Both the position numbers and the translations under genes were made by a program. From Flavobacterium sp. Leaf82 (GTDB lineage: Bacteria; Bacteroidota; Bacteroidia; Flavobacteriales; Flavobacteriaceae), in NCBI RefSeq assembly GCF_001422725.1, contig NZ_LMMA01000012.1, forward strand, positions 490,967-554,966: DNA of 64,000 bases, in the 5' to 3' direction. How positions within the stretch are numbered: position 1 is the first letter of the stretch; every line of letters starts with the position of its first letter. Shown in pieces: positions 1 through 8,871 of this stretch. The notes below the pieces were generated by a model. The model ran no database searches. It had not been told where the DNA came from and saw only the letters and a program-made list of their open reading frames with translations.

Positions 1-2315
1 TTTTGCCAGATATTTTGCGCGATTAATGTTCCGTTGATATTGAATTCCGGAGTGTTAAATCCGTCTTCCAGTCCATCTTTATCATCTGTACGATCGAGTT
101 TGGTATAAGTAAAATTGGTTAAAGCTGTAAAAGTTTCATCAATTCGATATTTTAAGCCTAAACTTCCTCCGTAATTGTAGATTTTACTTTTAGAATTGGT
201 CCATAAACGATATCTGTTTTGAGTGTTCTTTGCGTATAATGCAGTCGGGATTTGATTTTGATCTGTTGTAATAGGAATACTGGCTTCTACTTGTGCAATG
301 AAATTTTTATAAGAGTTGTAATAGAAATCGGCATCTATAAAAAGATTTTGCTTCAAGGCGATTCCTCTAAAACCAAATTCGAAAGAATTAACAAATTCAG
401 GCTGTAAATATGTGTAAGGATTCTTTTGAATCGTGTTTTTATTCTTTTCAATGGCTTGTGCCTGAGTGATTCCAAGCGTGTTGACATCATTATTTACCTG
501 CGACTGAAATTTATCAATGGAAGCTTTTGTGTATGAATTCTCAAAAATACCGTCAGACATAATGCGTAATCCGCCAACGCGTTTTACGCCGCCGCTATTT
601 ACATTCGAGAAACCTTCGAAAATACTCGGAAAGCGATATCCGTTTTGATAAGATGCCCTGAAACTAATCGCTTCTTTTGGAGTGTAAACCGCAGTAAATT
701 GCGGGGTAAATTTGGTATTGAAATAATTTGCTTTATCCATTCTAATCGTGGCGCCCAAACTTATTTTTCGATCAAGAAAATCTTTGTTTAATTGTGTAAA
801 AGCACCTGTTTTTTGATACGTTAAATTTTCAGTGGCATTGACCGGATTAATAAAATAATTTCCGTCAGGCACAATAATATAAGTTCTGTAATCGAAACCG
901 CTTAATAATTTAGCTTCTATTTTTTCGAAGAAAGACGGAAAAGCTTTGTCCCAATTTAGCAAACCTTCGGCATGAACCAAAGTCGATTTTACGCGTAAAG
1001 CTGCACCAATATCCCAATTGTTAATATTGATTAATTCGTTTTCCTTTTCTTTATACGCTTCTGTTCCGGGTTCAAAACGTCCAAGATCAGATGATGTTCT
1101 GGCTATTTTATGTGCATCTGCAACAGTTGCTCCGTTTGTTACAGCATTTTTATAAGCAGTCGAATAATCTGCAAACCATTTATCATCTGATTTATAAGCG
1201 CGATCCATGTTTTCTGCCAGCGAACGCATGTTATAGGAGTTTCCGGTATTTTCGCCCGTAGCATATGCCTTTACCTCAAAAATAGACGTGTGATAATCTA
1301 CTGCAATTTGGTTCAAAGTATAATTGTCTAATCTAAAACGGTTCGAACGTTGGTAAACAGTATTAATAAGTGCTGTTTTGTAGGTTACGGCTAATTCATT
1401 TCCTTTTTTCGGACGGAAATAAAAACCAATATCGGCTTTGTAGTTTTTAATGTCATAATCAGAAATATCCGTTTCGCGATATCCCGTTCTGGCAACGACA
1501 TAATTTTTACCATTTAAGTTTAGTGTTTTTCTATTGGCTGATTCGTTTCCGTAGCCATTCACTTCATCATAAGCGGGATTATCTGCGCCATATAAATTGG
1601 TTGATGCATTTGCGTTTGGAGCCAAATCTGTTCTGTCGTCTGCAACCCAATCTGTTCCTCCCGTTGCGGAGGCATTTAATTTAAAAGCAAATTTTTCATT
1701 GAATGCTTTTGCCACACGCAAGTTAAATTGCGAATATATTCTGGGCGAAAAACGATCTATATTGCCAACATGATTTACTCCGGTTAATTGCTGAATGCTG
1801 ATGCCTTGATGCTCAAAAGGATTTTTTGTCTGGATGTTTGCCAGACCATTTATAGCGTTCATTCCGTATAAAGCAGCGGCAGTTCCCGGAATTATTTCTA
1901 TTTTATCAATATCAAGATCATTCGCGCCCAGTGCATTGGCAATTGGAGCGCCCAAATGTGGTGCCTGATTATCGATTCCGTCTACCAATTGTGCAAAACG
2001 AACGTTTGTCGAGTTGGCAAAACCTCTGGTATTTATAACTTTGAAACCTAAACTTGGTGTTATAATTTGAACACCTTTTACATTTTCTAGCGCTTCATAA
2101 ATAGTGGGCGATCCCATTACTTTTGCTTCTGCTGCTTTTAATTGCTCGATGCTTATAGGAGAACGCATTATTTTTTCGGAACGTCGCGAAGCTGTAATTA
2201 CTATCTCATTTAATTCTTCTTTTTTGATACTGTCCTGATTTTTTTTCGAACTTTCTATTTGTGAAAAGCTTTTAAAGCTTATAAAAAGGAATAGGATATA
2301 AAGGTTTATTCTCAT
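1..2315 (-). CDS. TonB-dependent receptor, N-terminal part (runs off window)
   Basis: Outer-membrane active transporter of the TonB-dependent family. The frame is open from an ATG at 2313-2315 to the window edge, so about 771 N-terminal residues are present and the last barrel strands are missing. Residues 1-19 form a signal peptide ending SFSQ. A short linker leads into a plug domain beginning near ELNEIVITASRR (about residue 34), with a typical plug segment around NTRGF and LVDG; the rest is aromatic-rich alternating beta-strand sequence. Unlike the receptor at 20883-23657 it lacks an N-terminal carboxypeptidase-like domain. A ModE-like regulator lies 96 bp upstream on the same strand, so the pair may be co-transcribed; uptake of molybdate or another metal oxyanion is an inference from that neighbour only. 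The substrate cannot be read from the sequence. Confidence 0.9.
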   Translation of the reverse strand, partial: MRINLYILFLFISFKSFSQIESSKKNQDSIKKEELNEIVITASRRSEKIMRSPISIEQLKAAEAKVMGSPTIYEALENVKGVQIITPSLGFKVINTRGFANSTNVRFAQLVDGIDNQAPHLGAPIANALGANDLDIDKIEIIPGTAAALYGMNAINGLANIQTKNPFEHQGISIQQLTGVNHVGNIDRFSPRIYSQFNLRVAKAFNEKFAFKLNASATGGTDWVADDRTDLAPNANASTNLYGADNPAYDEVNGYGNESANRKTLNLNGKNYVVARTGYRETDISDYDIKNYKADIGFYFRPKKGNELAVTYKTALINTVYQRSNRFRLDNYTLNQIAVDYHTSIFEVKAYATGENTGNSYNMRSLAENMDRAYKSDDKWFADYSTAYKNAVTNGATVADAHKIARTSSDLGRFEPGTEAYKEKENELININNWDIGAALRVKSTLVHAEGLLNWDKAFPSFFEKIEAKLLSGFDYRTYIIVPDGNYFINPVNATENLTYQKTGAFTQLNKDFLDRKISLGATIRMDKANYFNTKFTPQFTAVYTPKEAISFRASYQNGYRFPSIFEGFSNVNSGGVKRVGGLRIMSDGIFENSYTKASIDKFQSQVNNDVNTLGITQAQAIEKNKNTIQKNPYTYLQPEFVNSFEFGFRGIALKQNLFIDADFYYNSYKNFIAQVEASIPITTDQNQIPTALYAKNTQNRYRLWTNSKSKIYNYGGSLGLKYRIDETFTALTNFTYTKLDRTDDKDGLEDGFNTPEFNINGTLIAQNIWQ

Positions 2316-2411
2316 AATTGAAGTACTATTTTCAGTATGTTTTAAAATGAATACTGATAGTTGTGAAATTTGGTTTAGGTTATTTTAATAAAAGATAAAT
2401 TTGGGATTTTT

Positions 2412-2765
2412 TTAAAATTTTAAATTCTGAGTTTCTTTTAGGGCGAAATCTTTAATTCGTTTTTCGATTTCATAAAAAACAGTAATGGCTTTTTCTCCAG
2501 CTTCGGTAAGTTTTGCACCGCCGCCGCCTTTTCCTCCAAGAAGTTTTTCTACCAAAGGATTTTCAGCACGCTGATTCATTTCTTCCACCAATTGCCAGGC
2601 TTGACGATATGCCATTTTCATTTCTTTTGCTGCATTAGTAATAGATCCGGTTTTTTTGATATTCTCCAACAACCAAATTTTCCCAATTCCTAAAAATGGA
2701 CCTTCAGCTTCTTCAATCCAGAGTCTGACTTCTATAGAATACTTTTTGCTATTATTCATTTGCAT
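2412..2765 (-). CDS. ModE N-terminal-domain winged-helix regulator
   Basis: Probable DNA-binding regulator of 117 residues that consists only of the ModE N-terminal winged helix. A helix-turn-helix lies at about residues 38-64, followed by the hallmark glycine-rich wing GGKGGGGAKL at residues 77-86, as in Escherichia coli ModE. The C-terminal TOBE/Mop domains that bind molybdate in full-length ModE are absent, so any sensing must involve another partner or this is a constitutive DNA-binding form. Two possible starts exist (residue 1 or Met3); the first is used here. It sits directly upstream of, and in the same direction as, the TonB receptor at 1-2315, which is a plausible target. The family call is firm; the regulated ligand is inferred. 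Confidence 0.85.
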   Translation of the reverse strand: MQMNNSKKYSIEVRLWIEEAEGPFLGIGKIWLLENIKKTGSITNAAKEMKMAYRQAWQLVEEMNQRAENPLVEKLLGGKGGGGAKLTEAGEKAITVFYEIEKRIKDFALKETQNLKF

Positions 2766-2820
2766 CTTTTAATGATCTTACAAAAATAGGTATTATGTTG
2801 TAATATTATTCTTTAATTGT

Positions 2821-2866
2821 GCTGGATTGAAATCCAGCTTTACAATATAATTCGTTCCTCCGGAAC
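2821..2866. repeat. Paired short palindromes, probable dispersed repeat
   Basis: Two adjacent hairpins between the divergent ModE-like gene and leuS: an 8-bp stem GCTGGATT/AATCCAGC at 2821-2838, and GTTCC/GGAAC with a 3-nt loop at 2854-2866. From memory this combination resembles an intergenic repeat of Flavobacterium genomes. It lies upstream of the leuS promoter and has no clear T-run on either strand. Confidence 0.45.
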
Positions 2867-2961
2867 TTTATTCACTCTAAGTATTTCGGTGTAAATATAA
2901 GTATATTTACGTATGTTTAAATAAGTGTTTTGTTATTTTATTTGTTTGTCAGCGAAATAGC

Positions 2962-2992
2962 TTTGGTACAATCTGTAATAAATGTAAATTTG
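2962..2992 (+). promoter_or_regulatory. leuS promoter, Bacteroidota consensus
   Basis: TTTG at 2962-2965 and TAAATTTG at 2985-2992 are separated by 19 bp, an exact fit to the Bacteroidota sigma-A promoter (TTTG, about 19 bp, TAnnTTTG). Transcription would start near 2999, leaving a leader of about 50 nt that contains the octamer array at 3004-3038. Confidence 0.75.
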
Positions 2993-3003
2993 CGAACTTA
3001 AAA

Positions 3004-3038
3004 CTTAGAACCTTAGTTACTCAGTAGCTTAGCAACTC
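3004..3038. repeat. Octamer word array in the leuS leader
   Basis: Four degenerate 8-bp units of the type CTTAGAAC, CTTAGTTA, CTCAGTAG, CTTAGCAA follow each other without gaps. The same octamer word occurs at 28507-28637 and 52187-52222. It occupies most of the predicted leader between the promoter and the ATG at 3048. Confidence 0.7.
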
Positions 3039-3047
3039 AAAAAAAAA

Positions 3048-5966
3048 ATGAAATACAATCCAAACGAAATCGAAGAAAAATGGCAGAAATATTGGGCTGA
3101 GAACCAAACTTTTGCTGCACAAAACAATTCTGAAAAACCAAAGCATTATGTTCTGGACATGTTTCCTTATCCGTCAGGAGCAGGATTACACGTTGGGCAT
3201 CCACTGGGTTATATTGCTTCAGATGTTTATTCTCGTTTCAAAAGACATCAGGGATTCAATGTTTTGCATCCAATGGGATATGATAGTTTTGGATTACCGG
3301 CAGAACAATATGCGATCCAGACAGGACAGCGTCCGGAAGATACAACACGCGTAAATATCGATGGCGGAGTAGATAAAGAAGGAAAACAAATTGCCGGATA
3401 TAGAAAACAATTAGATAAAATTGGGTTTTCATTTGACTGGAGTCGTGAAGTACGTACCTCAAATCCGGATTATTACAAACATACACAATGGATTTTTATC
3501 CAATTATTTAATTCGTGGTATTGCAAGAAACAAGGAAAAGCCTTTGATATTACTGAACTTGTAAAAGTTTTTGGTGAAGAAGGAAATGTTTTGGTAGAAG
3601 CGGTTTGCGATGATAACGTTGCGATTTTTACAGCTGCAGAATGGAATTCGTATTCTGATGATCAGAAAGAAAAAATCCTTTTGCAATACAGAATGACATA
3701 TTTGGCAGAAACCGAAGTAAACTGGTGTCCTGGTTTAGGAACTGTTTTGGCAAATGACGAAATCGTAAACGGAGTTTCTGAACGTGGAGGATTTCCTGTT
3801 ATTCGTAAAAAAATGACACAATGGAGCATGCGTATTTCTGCTTATGCAGAACGTTTGTTGCAAGGTTTAAATGATATCGACTGGAGCGAATCTATCAAAG
3901 AATCTCAAAGAAACTGGATCGGAAAATCGGTTGGAGCTTTAGTTAAGTTTCAAGTTTCAAGTTTCAAGTCTCAGGTTGATGCGCAAAGTGATGAAACTTT
4001 AAACGTGAAACCTGAAACAAATTTTATCGAGGTATTTACTACAAGACCTGATACTATTTTTGGAGTTACTTTTATGACTTTAGCGCCAGAACATCCTTTA
4101 GTGGCTGAAATTACAACTCCGGAACAAAAAGCAGCAGTTGAAGGGTATATCGAAAAAACTGCAAAACGTTCTGAACGTGAGCGTATGGCTGATGTAAAAA
4201 CCATTTCCGGTGTATTTACAGGAGCTTATGCAGAACATCCTTTTACGAAAGAAGCAATTCCGGTTTGGATAGGAGATTATGTTTTGGCAGGTTACGGAAC
4301 TGGTGCTGTAATGGCGGTTCCTTGTGGAGACGAAAGAGATTATGCTTTTGCAAACTTCTTTAAAGGTCAAAACGGAATGCAGGAAATCAAGAATATCTTC
4401 GCCAATGTTGATATTTCTGAAGCAGCTTACGGATCAAAAGATAATGTCGAAATTGCAAATTCTGATTTCTTAAACGGATTAAATTATAAAGAGGCAACTC
4501 AAAAAGCGATTGCTAAATTAGAAGAAATAGGGCAAGGAACCGGAAAAACTAATTACCGTTTGCGTGATGCTGTTTTCTCTCGTCAGCGTTATTGGGGAGA
4601 ACCTTTCCCGGTTTATTATGTAAATGGTTTACCAAAGATGATTAGTGCTGAACATTTGCCAATTATTTTGCCAGAAGTAGAAAAATATTTACCAACCGAA
4701 GATGGTTTGCCACCGTTAGGAAACGCAACAATCTGGGCTTGGGACACAAAAAACAATGAAGTTGTAAATACTGATTTGGTTGACAATTTCGAAATTTTCC
4801 CTCTTGAGTTAAATACAATGCCAGGTTGGGCAGGAAGTTCATGGTATTGGATGCGTTATATGGATGCACACAATGAAGACAAATTTGCAAGCAAAGAAGC
4901 TTTAGCATATTGGGAAAGTGTAGATTTATATATTGGAGGAAGCGAACACGCAACCGGACATTTATTGTATTCTCGTTTCTGGAACAAATTCTTAAAAGAC
5001 AAAGGTTTTGCTCCAACCGAAGAACCATTCAAAAAACTGATCAATCAGGGAATGATTTTGGGAACAACGGCTTATGTTTACAGATTAGAAGGAACAAATA
5101 CTTTTGTATCTAAAAATAAAATTGAAGGTCAAAATGTACAGCCAATTCGTGTTGATGTTCATTTTGTAAATTCTTCTGATGAATTGAATATTGAAAAATT
5201 CAAAAAGTGGAGAGAAGATTTTAATACGGCTGAATTTATTTTTGATGAAAACGGAAAATACATTGTAGGCCGCGAAGTCGAAAAAATGTCAAAATCATAT
5301 TATAATGTAGTTACTCCGGATGATATTTGCAATGAATATGGAGCGGATACATTACGTTTGTACGAAATGTTTTTAGGTCCGTTAGAGCAGGCAAAACCTT
5401 GGAATACGGCTGGAATCTCGGGAGTTTTTGGATTCCTGAAAAAATTATGGAGATTGTATTTTGATGAAAATAATGGTTTAATCGTAAACAACGACCAACC
5501 AACAAAAGACAACTTAAAATCATTGCATAAAACGATTAAAAAAGTAGCAGAAGATATTGAGAGTTTCTCTTTTAATACTTCGGTTTCTCAGTTTATGATT
5601 TGTGTAAACGAATTGTCGACTCAAAATTGTCATTCAAGAGCGATTTTAGAGCCATTAGCAATTTTGGTTTCGCCTTATGCACCGCATATTGCTGAAGAAT
5701 TATGGGCACAATTAGGACATTCAACTTCAATTTCTGATGTTGCTTTCCCGGTTTTTGAAGCGAAACATTTAGTAGAAACTAATAAAGAATATCCGGTTTC
5801 TTTTAACGGAAAAATGCGTTTCACAATCGAATTGCCTTTGGATTTAACAGCGGCACAAATCGAGGAAATCATCATGAAAGACGAAAGAACGCAAAAACAA
5901 TTAGATGGCAGAACGCCAAATAAAGTGATTATCGTTCCGGGCAAGATCATTAACCTTGTGGGATAA
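3048..5966 (+). CDS. leuS: Leucyl-tRNA synthetase
   Basis: Cytoplasmic class I aminoacyl-tRNA synthetase that charges tRNA-Leu, 972 residues. The HIGH-type motif reads HVGH at residues 48-51 and KMSKS is at 746-750; tryptophan-rich catalytic-core segments and the CP1 editing domain (VFTTRPDTIFG, about residues 326-337) are recognisable. It is longer than the roughly 860-residue E. coli enzyme, partly because of Bacteroidota insertions near the C-terminal half and partly because of an unusual stretch at residues about 300-324. That stretch is encoded by a heptamer array with inverted arms (3945-4018), see that entry. A consensus promoter and an octamer array precede it; a strong hairpin terminator follows at 5985. 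It stands alone as a single-gene unit. Confidence 0.98.
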   Translation: MKYNPNEIEEKWQKYWAENQTFAAQNNSEKPKHYVLDMFPYPSGAGLHVGHPLGYIASDVYSRFKRHQGFNVLHPMGYDSFGLPAEQYAIQTGQRPEDTTRVNIDGGVDKEGKQIAGYRKQLDKIGFSFDWSREVRTSNPDYYKHTQWIFIQLFNSWYCKKQGKAFDITELVKVFGEEGNVLVEAVCDDNVAIFTAAEWNSYSDDQKEKILLQYRMTYLAETEVNWCPGLGTVLANDEIVNGVSERGGFPVIRKKMTQWSMRISAYAERLLQGLNDIDWSESIKESQRNWIGKSVGALVKFQVSSFKSQVDAQSDETLNVKPETNFIEVFTTRPDTIFGVTFMTLAPEHPLVAEITTPEQKAAVEGYIEKTAKRSERERMADVKTISGVFTGAYAEHPFTKEAIPVWIGDYVLAGYGTGAVMAVPCGDERDYAFANFFKGQNGMQEIKNIFANVDISEAAYGSKDNVEIANSDFLNGLNYKEATQKAIAKLEEIGQGTGKTNYRLRDAVFSRQRYWGEPFPVYYVNGLPKMISAEHLPIILPEVEKYLPTEDGLPPLGNATIWAWDTKNNEVVNTDLVDNFEIFPLELNTMPGWAGSSWYWMRYMDAHNEDKFASKEALAYWESVDLYIGGSEHATGHLLYSRFWNKFLKDKGFAPTEEPFKKLINQGMILGTTAYVYRLEGTNTFVSKNKIEGQNVQPIRVDVHFVNSSDELNIEKFKKWREDFNTAEFIFDENGKYIVGREVEKMSKSYYNVVTPDDICNEYGADTLRLYEMFLGPLEQAKPWNTAGISGVFGFLKKLWRLYFDENNGLIVNNDQPTKDNLKSLHKTIKKVAEDIESFSFNTSVSQFMICVNELSTQNCHSRAILEPLAILVSPYAPHIAEELWAQLGHSTSISDVAFPVFEAKHLVETNKEYPVSFNGKMRFTIELPLDLTAAQIEEIIMKDERTQKQLDGRTPNKVIIVPGKIINLVG
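3945..4018. repeat. In-frame heptamer array inside leuS
   Basis: Within leuS, three AAGTTTC units and one AAGTCTC run in tandem at 3945-3972, and the complementary word recurs at 3993-4018 (GAAACTT, TAAACGT, GAAACCT, GAAAC). The two arms can pair. The segment keeps the reading frame and adds about 25 residues just before the conserved editing-domain motif TTRPDTIFG. The layout matches the intergenic word arrays elsewhere in the window. Confidence 0.7.
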
Positions 5967-5984
5967 TAATTAAAATTAAATTAT

Positions 5985-6027
5985 AAATTCCAAATTTCAA
6001 CTTTTGTTGAGGTTTGGAATTTTTTTT
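5985..6027 (+). terminator. Rho-independent terminator of leuS
   Basis: A long hairpin (arms AAATTCCAAATTTCAAC and GTTGAGGTTTGGAATTT, loop of about 4 nt) is followed by a T-run. Nearly the same sequence terminates hemD at 10996-11034 on the other strand. Confidence 0.85.
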
Positions 6028-6042
6028 GTGCCTGTTTTTTAT

Positions 6043-6128
6043 TTCGAAGCACGAGAAATCACACCTGTAATTCAATAAAGATTGTCATTTTTCTTTTCGG
6101 AATTTCTTGTGTGATTTCTACTTTGTCT
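6043..6128. repeat. Degenerate dispersed repeat with inverted ends
   Basis: GAAATCACAC at 6055-6064 and GTGTGATTTC at 6109-6118 are perfect inverted arms around a segment containing TTGTCATTTTTCTTTTCGG. The core resembles the element at 52089-52132 on the opposite strand (TTGTCATTTCGACGAAGGAG when read there). A degenerate CACGAATT word follows near 6155-6170. This accounts for most of the gap between leuS and the lipoprotein gene. Confidence 0.5.
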
Positions 6129-6230
6129 AAATGAAAGTATCTAGATTTTTTTTGCCACGAATTGCATGCGAATTAAAATTAATAACCTTATTGATAAGTT
6201 TGAAAAATATAAAGTCAATTGGCCTATAAA

Positions 6231-6266
6231 AAAAAGAAGCTTCGCAATAATTACGAAGCTTTCTTT
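6231..6266 (-). terminator. Terminator of the small lipoprotein gene
   Basis: GAAGCTTCG and CGAAGCTTTC form a hairpin; read on the minus strand a run of T follows. It lies about 40 bp downstream of the stop of the gene at 6304-6705. Confidence 0.8.
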
Positions 6267-6303
6267 TATCCAAAAACAAAATATTAAATTCTAAAACTAT
6301 TAT

Positions 6304-6705
6304 TTAAAGCGGGAATACATATGTACCTGGCACTAGTACAATAATTCCGTCTTCAGTTGCAGTTGCAGTTAATTCTTTAACTACTTTTCCTCCAACATAA
6401 ATTTTACCAGTCAACGTTTGTCCTTTAAGACCACCGTAACCGCTTGTGCTTATTGATGCTGCTCTACTATCTGTTTTAGCAGTGAATTCTTTTTTCCATG
6501 GTAATGCTGTAATATCTTCGATAAGAGCAGCTCCACCTTCTTCAATATAAGTTACGCTAAGTTTTCCTGTATAATTTCCGGTTACTTCATATTTAACATC
6601 TCTTGAACCTCCTGATACTGGATCACTGTCATTGTCACTGCTGCAAGATCCTGCTGTAAAAGTTAGAGTTAATACAATCGCTAAAGTTTTCAAAATTGAT
6701 TTCAT
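6304..6705 (-). CDS. Small lipoprotein, MmpS-like fold possible
   Basis: Predicted lipoprotein of 133 residues. A lipobox-like TAGSC places the modified cysteine at about residue 21, followed by an acidic, serine-rich spacer (SSDNDSD). The mature part is beta-rich with a pattern reminiscent of MmpS-type accessory proteins (VKYEVTGN, then a VTY strand, then LPWKKEFTAK), but similarity is weak and the role is unknown. It is transcribed divergently from the histidine kinase/regulator pair at 6871-9499. The shared intergenic region holds a perfect palindrome with a half-site (6767-6810), so it is a good candidate target of that two-component system. Confidence 0.7.
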   Translation of the reverse strand: MKSILKTLAIVLTLTFTAGSCSSDNDSDPVSGGSRDVKYEVTGNYTGKLSVTYIEEGGAALIEDITALPWKKEFTAKTDSRAASISTSGYGGLKGQTLTGKIYVGGKVVKELTATATEDGIIVLVPGTYVFPL

Positions 6706-6766
6706 AATAAATTCTTTAATAATTAATATTCTTTACCGCAAAACTAAGTCCTTATTAAAGAAGGGT

Positions 6767-6810
6767 CAATACCTGATAAAATGTAATTTCTATTACCTGA
6801 TATCAGGTAA
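6767..6810. promoter_or_regulatory. Putative operator: 18-bp palindrome plus half-site
   Basis: A perfect 18-bp palindrome TTACCTGATATCAGGTAA (6793-6810) is preceded by a half-site ATACCTGATA at 6768-6777. It lies between the divergent starts of the lipoprotein and the sensor kinase. Two-fold symmetric sites starting TACC are typical for NarL/LuxR-type response regulators, and one is encoded two genes away. Confidence 0.6.
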
Positions 6811-6870
6811 AAAGTTTAATTTTTTTCTGAAAGATTTATAATTTTAATAAATTTGAACAAATCATACTCT

Positions 6871-8871
6871 ATGAAGAAATTCTACTTTTTGGTACTATTT
6901 TTATTCTTATCCGCCATTACACATTCACAGGTTATTCTTTCTCTGGACGATGATTCGGTTTATATTGACAGTATTGCCAAAGTTGTAAAAAATACACCAT
7001 CAGACAGTTTAAAATGTTTTTATAGTTTTAGATTATCAAAATTATATTTGATGGCTCAGGATGTTCGAAAGTCGAAAGAATATCTGGCGCAGGCCAATAA
7101 ACTCAAAGCTAAATTTCCTTTCTTAAACGACGCATCGATTTTCTATAATTCTAATAGTTTTTTAGAAAAAGGAGACGCAGACGGTTTCGAAAAGGCATTA
7201 ATGGAGGGGAATAACAAACTTAAAAAATACCATAATATCGAGGCTTTTCGACTTCGTGCTGTTATCCTGCAGAACTATGGAATCATGCAGCAGCGAAAAA
7301 ATAATGAAAAAGAATATATGCAAATATTGGTCAATGAAGCTATTCCTCTTGCCAAAAGAAGCCGCGATTATGAACTCATAAGTGGTTTGTATAAAGCTGT
7401 TGCTATTATTTTTATGAATAACAACGAACGTGAAAAAGCGAGTGAATATCTTAATGAAGCCCAAAATTATGTAGAAAGAGCCATTAAAAAGTCGCCAACT
7501 ATTGCGGAGTCAAAAATGGAAACGTACATTATTAATGCTGAAAATCTAGTAGAGTTAAAGCATTTTTATGACGCCAAAAAAGTGCTGGATAAAGCGTTTT
7601 CTACTTTAAAAGATTTTCCGGAATCGAACTTAAACGATTCCTATTTTTATTCAGAAGGGATTTATTATGCCAAGCAAAATAAATATTCTAATGCTTTAGA
7701 AAGTTATAGAAAAGGAATACAATCGGCAGAAAAACATAACAATCAAATTGCAGTAAACAGATTGAAATTTGCTGAATATGAAATGCTTTTTAAATTAAAA
7801 AATTATGCTGCTGCCAAAAATAATCTGGAATATCTCCTTGAAAAAACACCTTTTATAGTAGATAAGAAAAATTATTATAATGAGTTGTCTAAAGTGTATA
7901 ATGCAACTAAGGATTATGATAAGGCGTATTTCTATGCTAATAAATCTAATCTAATTAATGATAGTTTAAATCATACTAAATTCCAGACTGAAATTATAGA
8001 ACTCGAAGCAAAATATAAAAAAGCCGAAAGTGAAAAAAAGATCACATTGCTGCAGTCGCAAAATGAAAAAGCAGCATTATTGGTAAATAACAATCGGTTA
8101 AATTCAATTCTTTTCGCGGTATTATCAGTATTATTGTTCCTTATAGTTTTGTTCTTGTGGATATTGAACAAAAATCAAAAAAAGTTAAGTGTTCAAAAAG
8201 AAATCAATCACGAGCAAGAACTGAATGCGCTTGAAAACCAGCAAAAATTATCGGTTTCAAATGCCTTAATCGAAGGGGAAGAAATAGAGAGAAAACGTAT
8301 CGCGAGAGATTTACACGATGGTTTGGGCAGTATGCTTTCCGGATTAAAAATTCATCTTAAACTCGCAGAAAGAGATAATGCCGTTAGTGCAACCGAGGTA
8401 TCGACATTGTTAGATTATTCGATCAAAGAATTGCGAAATATTTCTCAGAACCTGATGCCGGAAAGTTTGCTGAAATTAAGTTTAGAACACGCATTGCGGG
8501 ATTTGTGTATTGCAAATTCTAATACTAAGAGTAAAATTGAATTTCAGTATTTGATACAAAAACCAAATTTGCCTAAGAATTATGAAATTGTGATTTACAG
8601 GATTATTCAGGAATTATTGAATAACGCTTTAAAATATGCCGAAGCATCAGAAATATTGGTTTCCTGTTCCCAGAATAAAGATACCTTTTTTATTACCGTC
8701 GAAGATAACGGAGTTGGTTTTGATGTGTCTTTAAAAAGTGCCGGAATGGGATTGCGAAATATTAAAAACCGACTTGAGATTTTGAAAGGCAAGTTAGAAA
8801 TTGAAAGCGAATTAAATAAAGGAACTTCTACTTATATAGAATTAAAGATAAAAAATGAATTAAATGGATAA
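6871..8871 (+). CDS. TPR-containing sensor histidine kinase (HisKA_3/NarX type)
   Basis: Membrane sensor kinase of 666 residues. The ATG at 6871 is preferred over a TTG at 6853 because it gives a clean signal peptide (residues 1-20, ending THSQ). A periplasmic region of TPR-like helical repeats spans about residues 40-390, then one transmembrane helix at about 410-432, a coiled linker, the HisKA_3 phosphoacceptor segment with ARDLHDGLG (His482), and an HATPase domain with the N-box around ELLNNALKYA and EDNGVG at 611-616, then GMGLRNIKNR. The downstream regulator overlaps by 8 bp, so the pair is translationally coupled. The stimulus is unknown. The palindrome upstream suggests autoregulation. 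Confidence 0.93.
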   Translation: MKKFYFLVLFLFLSAITHSQVILSLDDDSVYIDSIAKVVKNTPSDSLKCFYSFRLSKLYLMAQDVRKSKEYLAQANKLKAKFPFLNDASIFYNSNSFLEKGDADGFEKALMEGNNKLKKYHNIEAFRLRAVILQNYGIMQQRKNNEKEYMQILVNEAIPLAKRSRDYELISGLYKAVAIIFMNNNEREKASEYLNEAQNYVERAIKKSPTIAESKMETYIINAENLVELKHFYDAKKVLDKAFSTLKDFPESNLNDSYFYSEGIYYAKQNKYSNALESYRKGIQSAEKHNNQIAVNRLKFAEYEMLFKLKNYAAAKNNLEYLLEKTPFIVDKKNYYNELSKVYNATKDYDKAYFYANKSNLINDSLNHTKFQTEIIELEAKYKKAESEKKITLLQSQNEKAALLVNNNRLNSILFAVLSVLLFLIVLFLWILNKNQKKLSVQKEINHEQELNALENQQKLSVSNALIEGEEIERKRIARDLHDGLGSMLSGLKIHLKLAERDNAVSATEVSTLLDYSIKELRNISQNLMPESLLKLSLEHALRDLCIANSNTKSKIEFQYLIQKPNLPKNYEIVIYRIIQELLNNALKYAEASEILVSCSQNKDTFFITVEDNGVGFDVSLKSAGMGLRNIKNRLEILKGKLEIESELNKGTSTYIELKIKNELNG

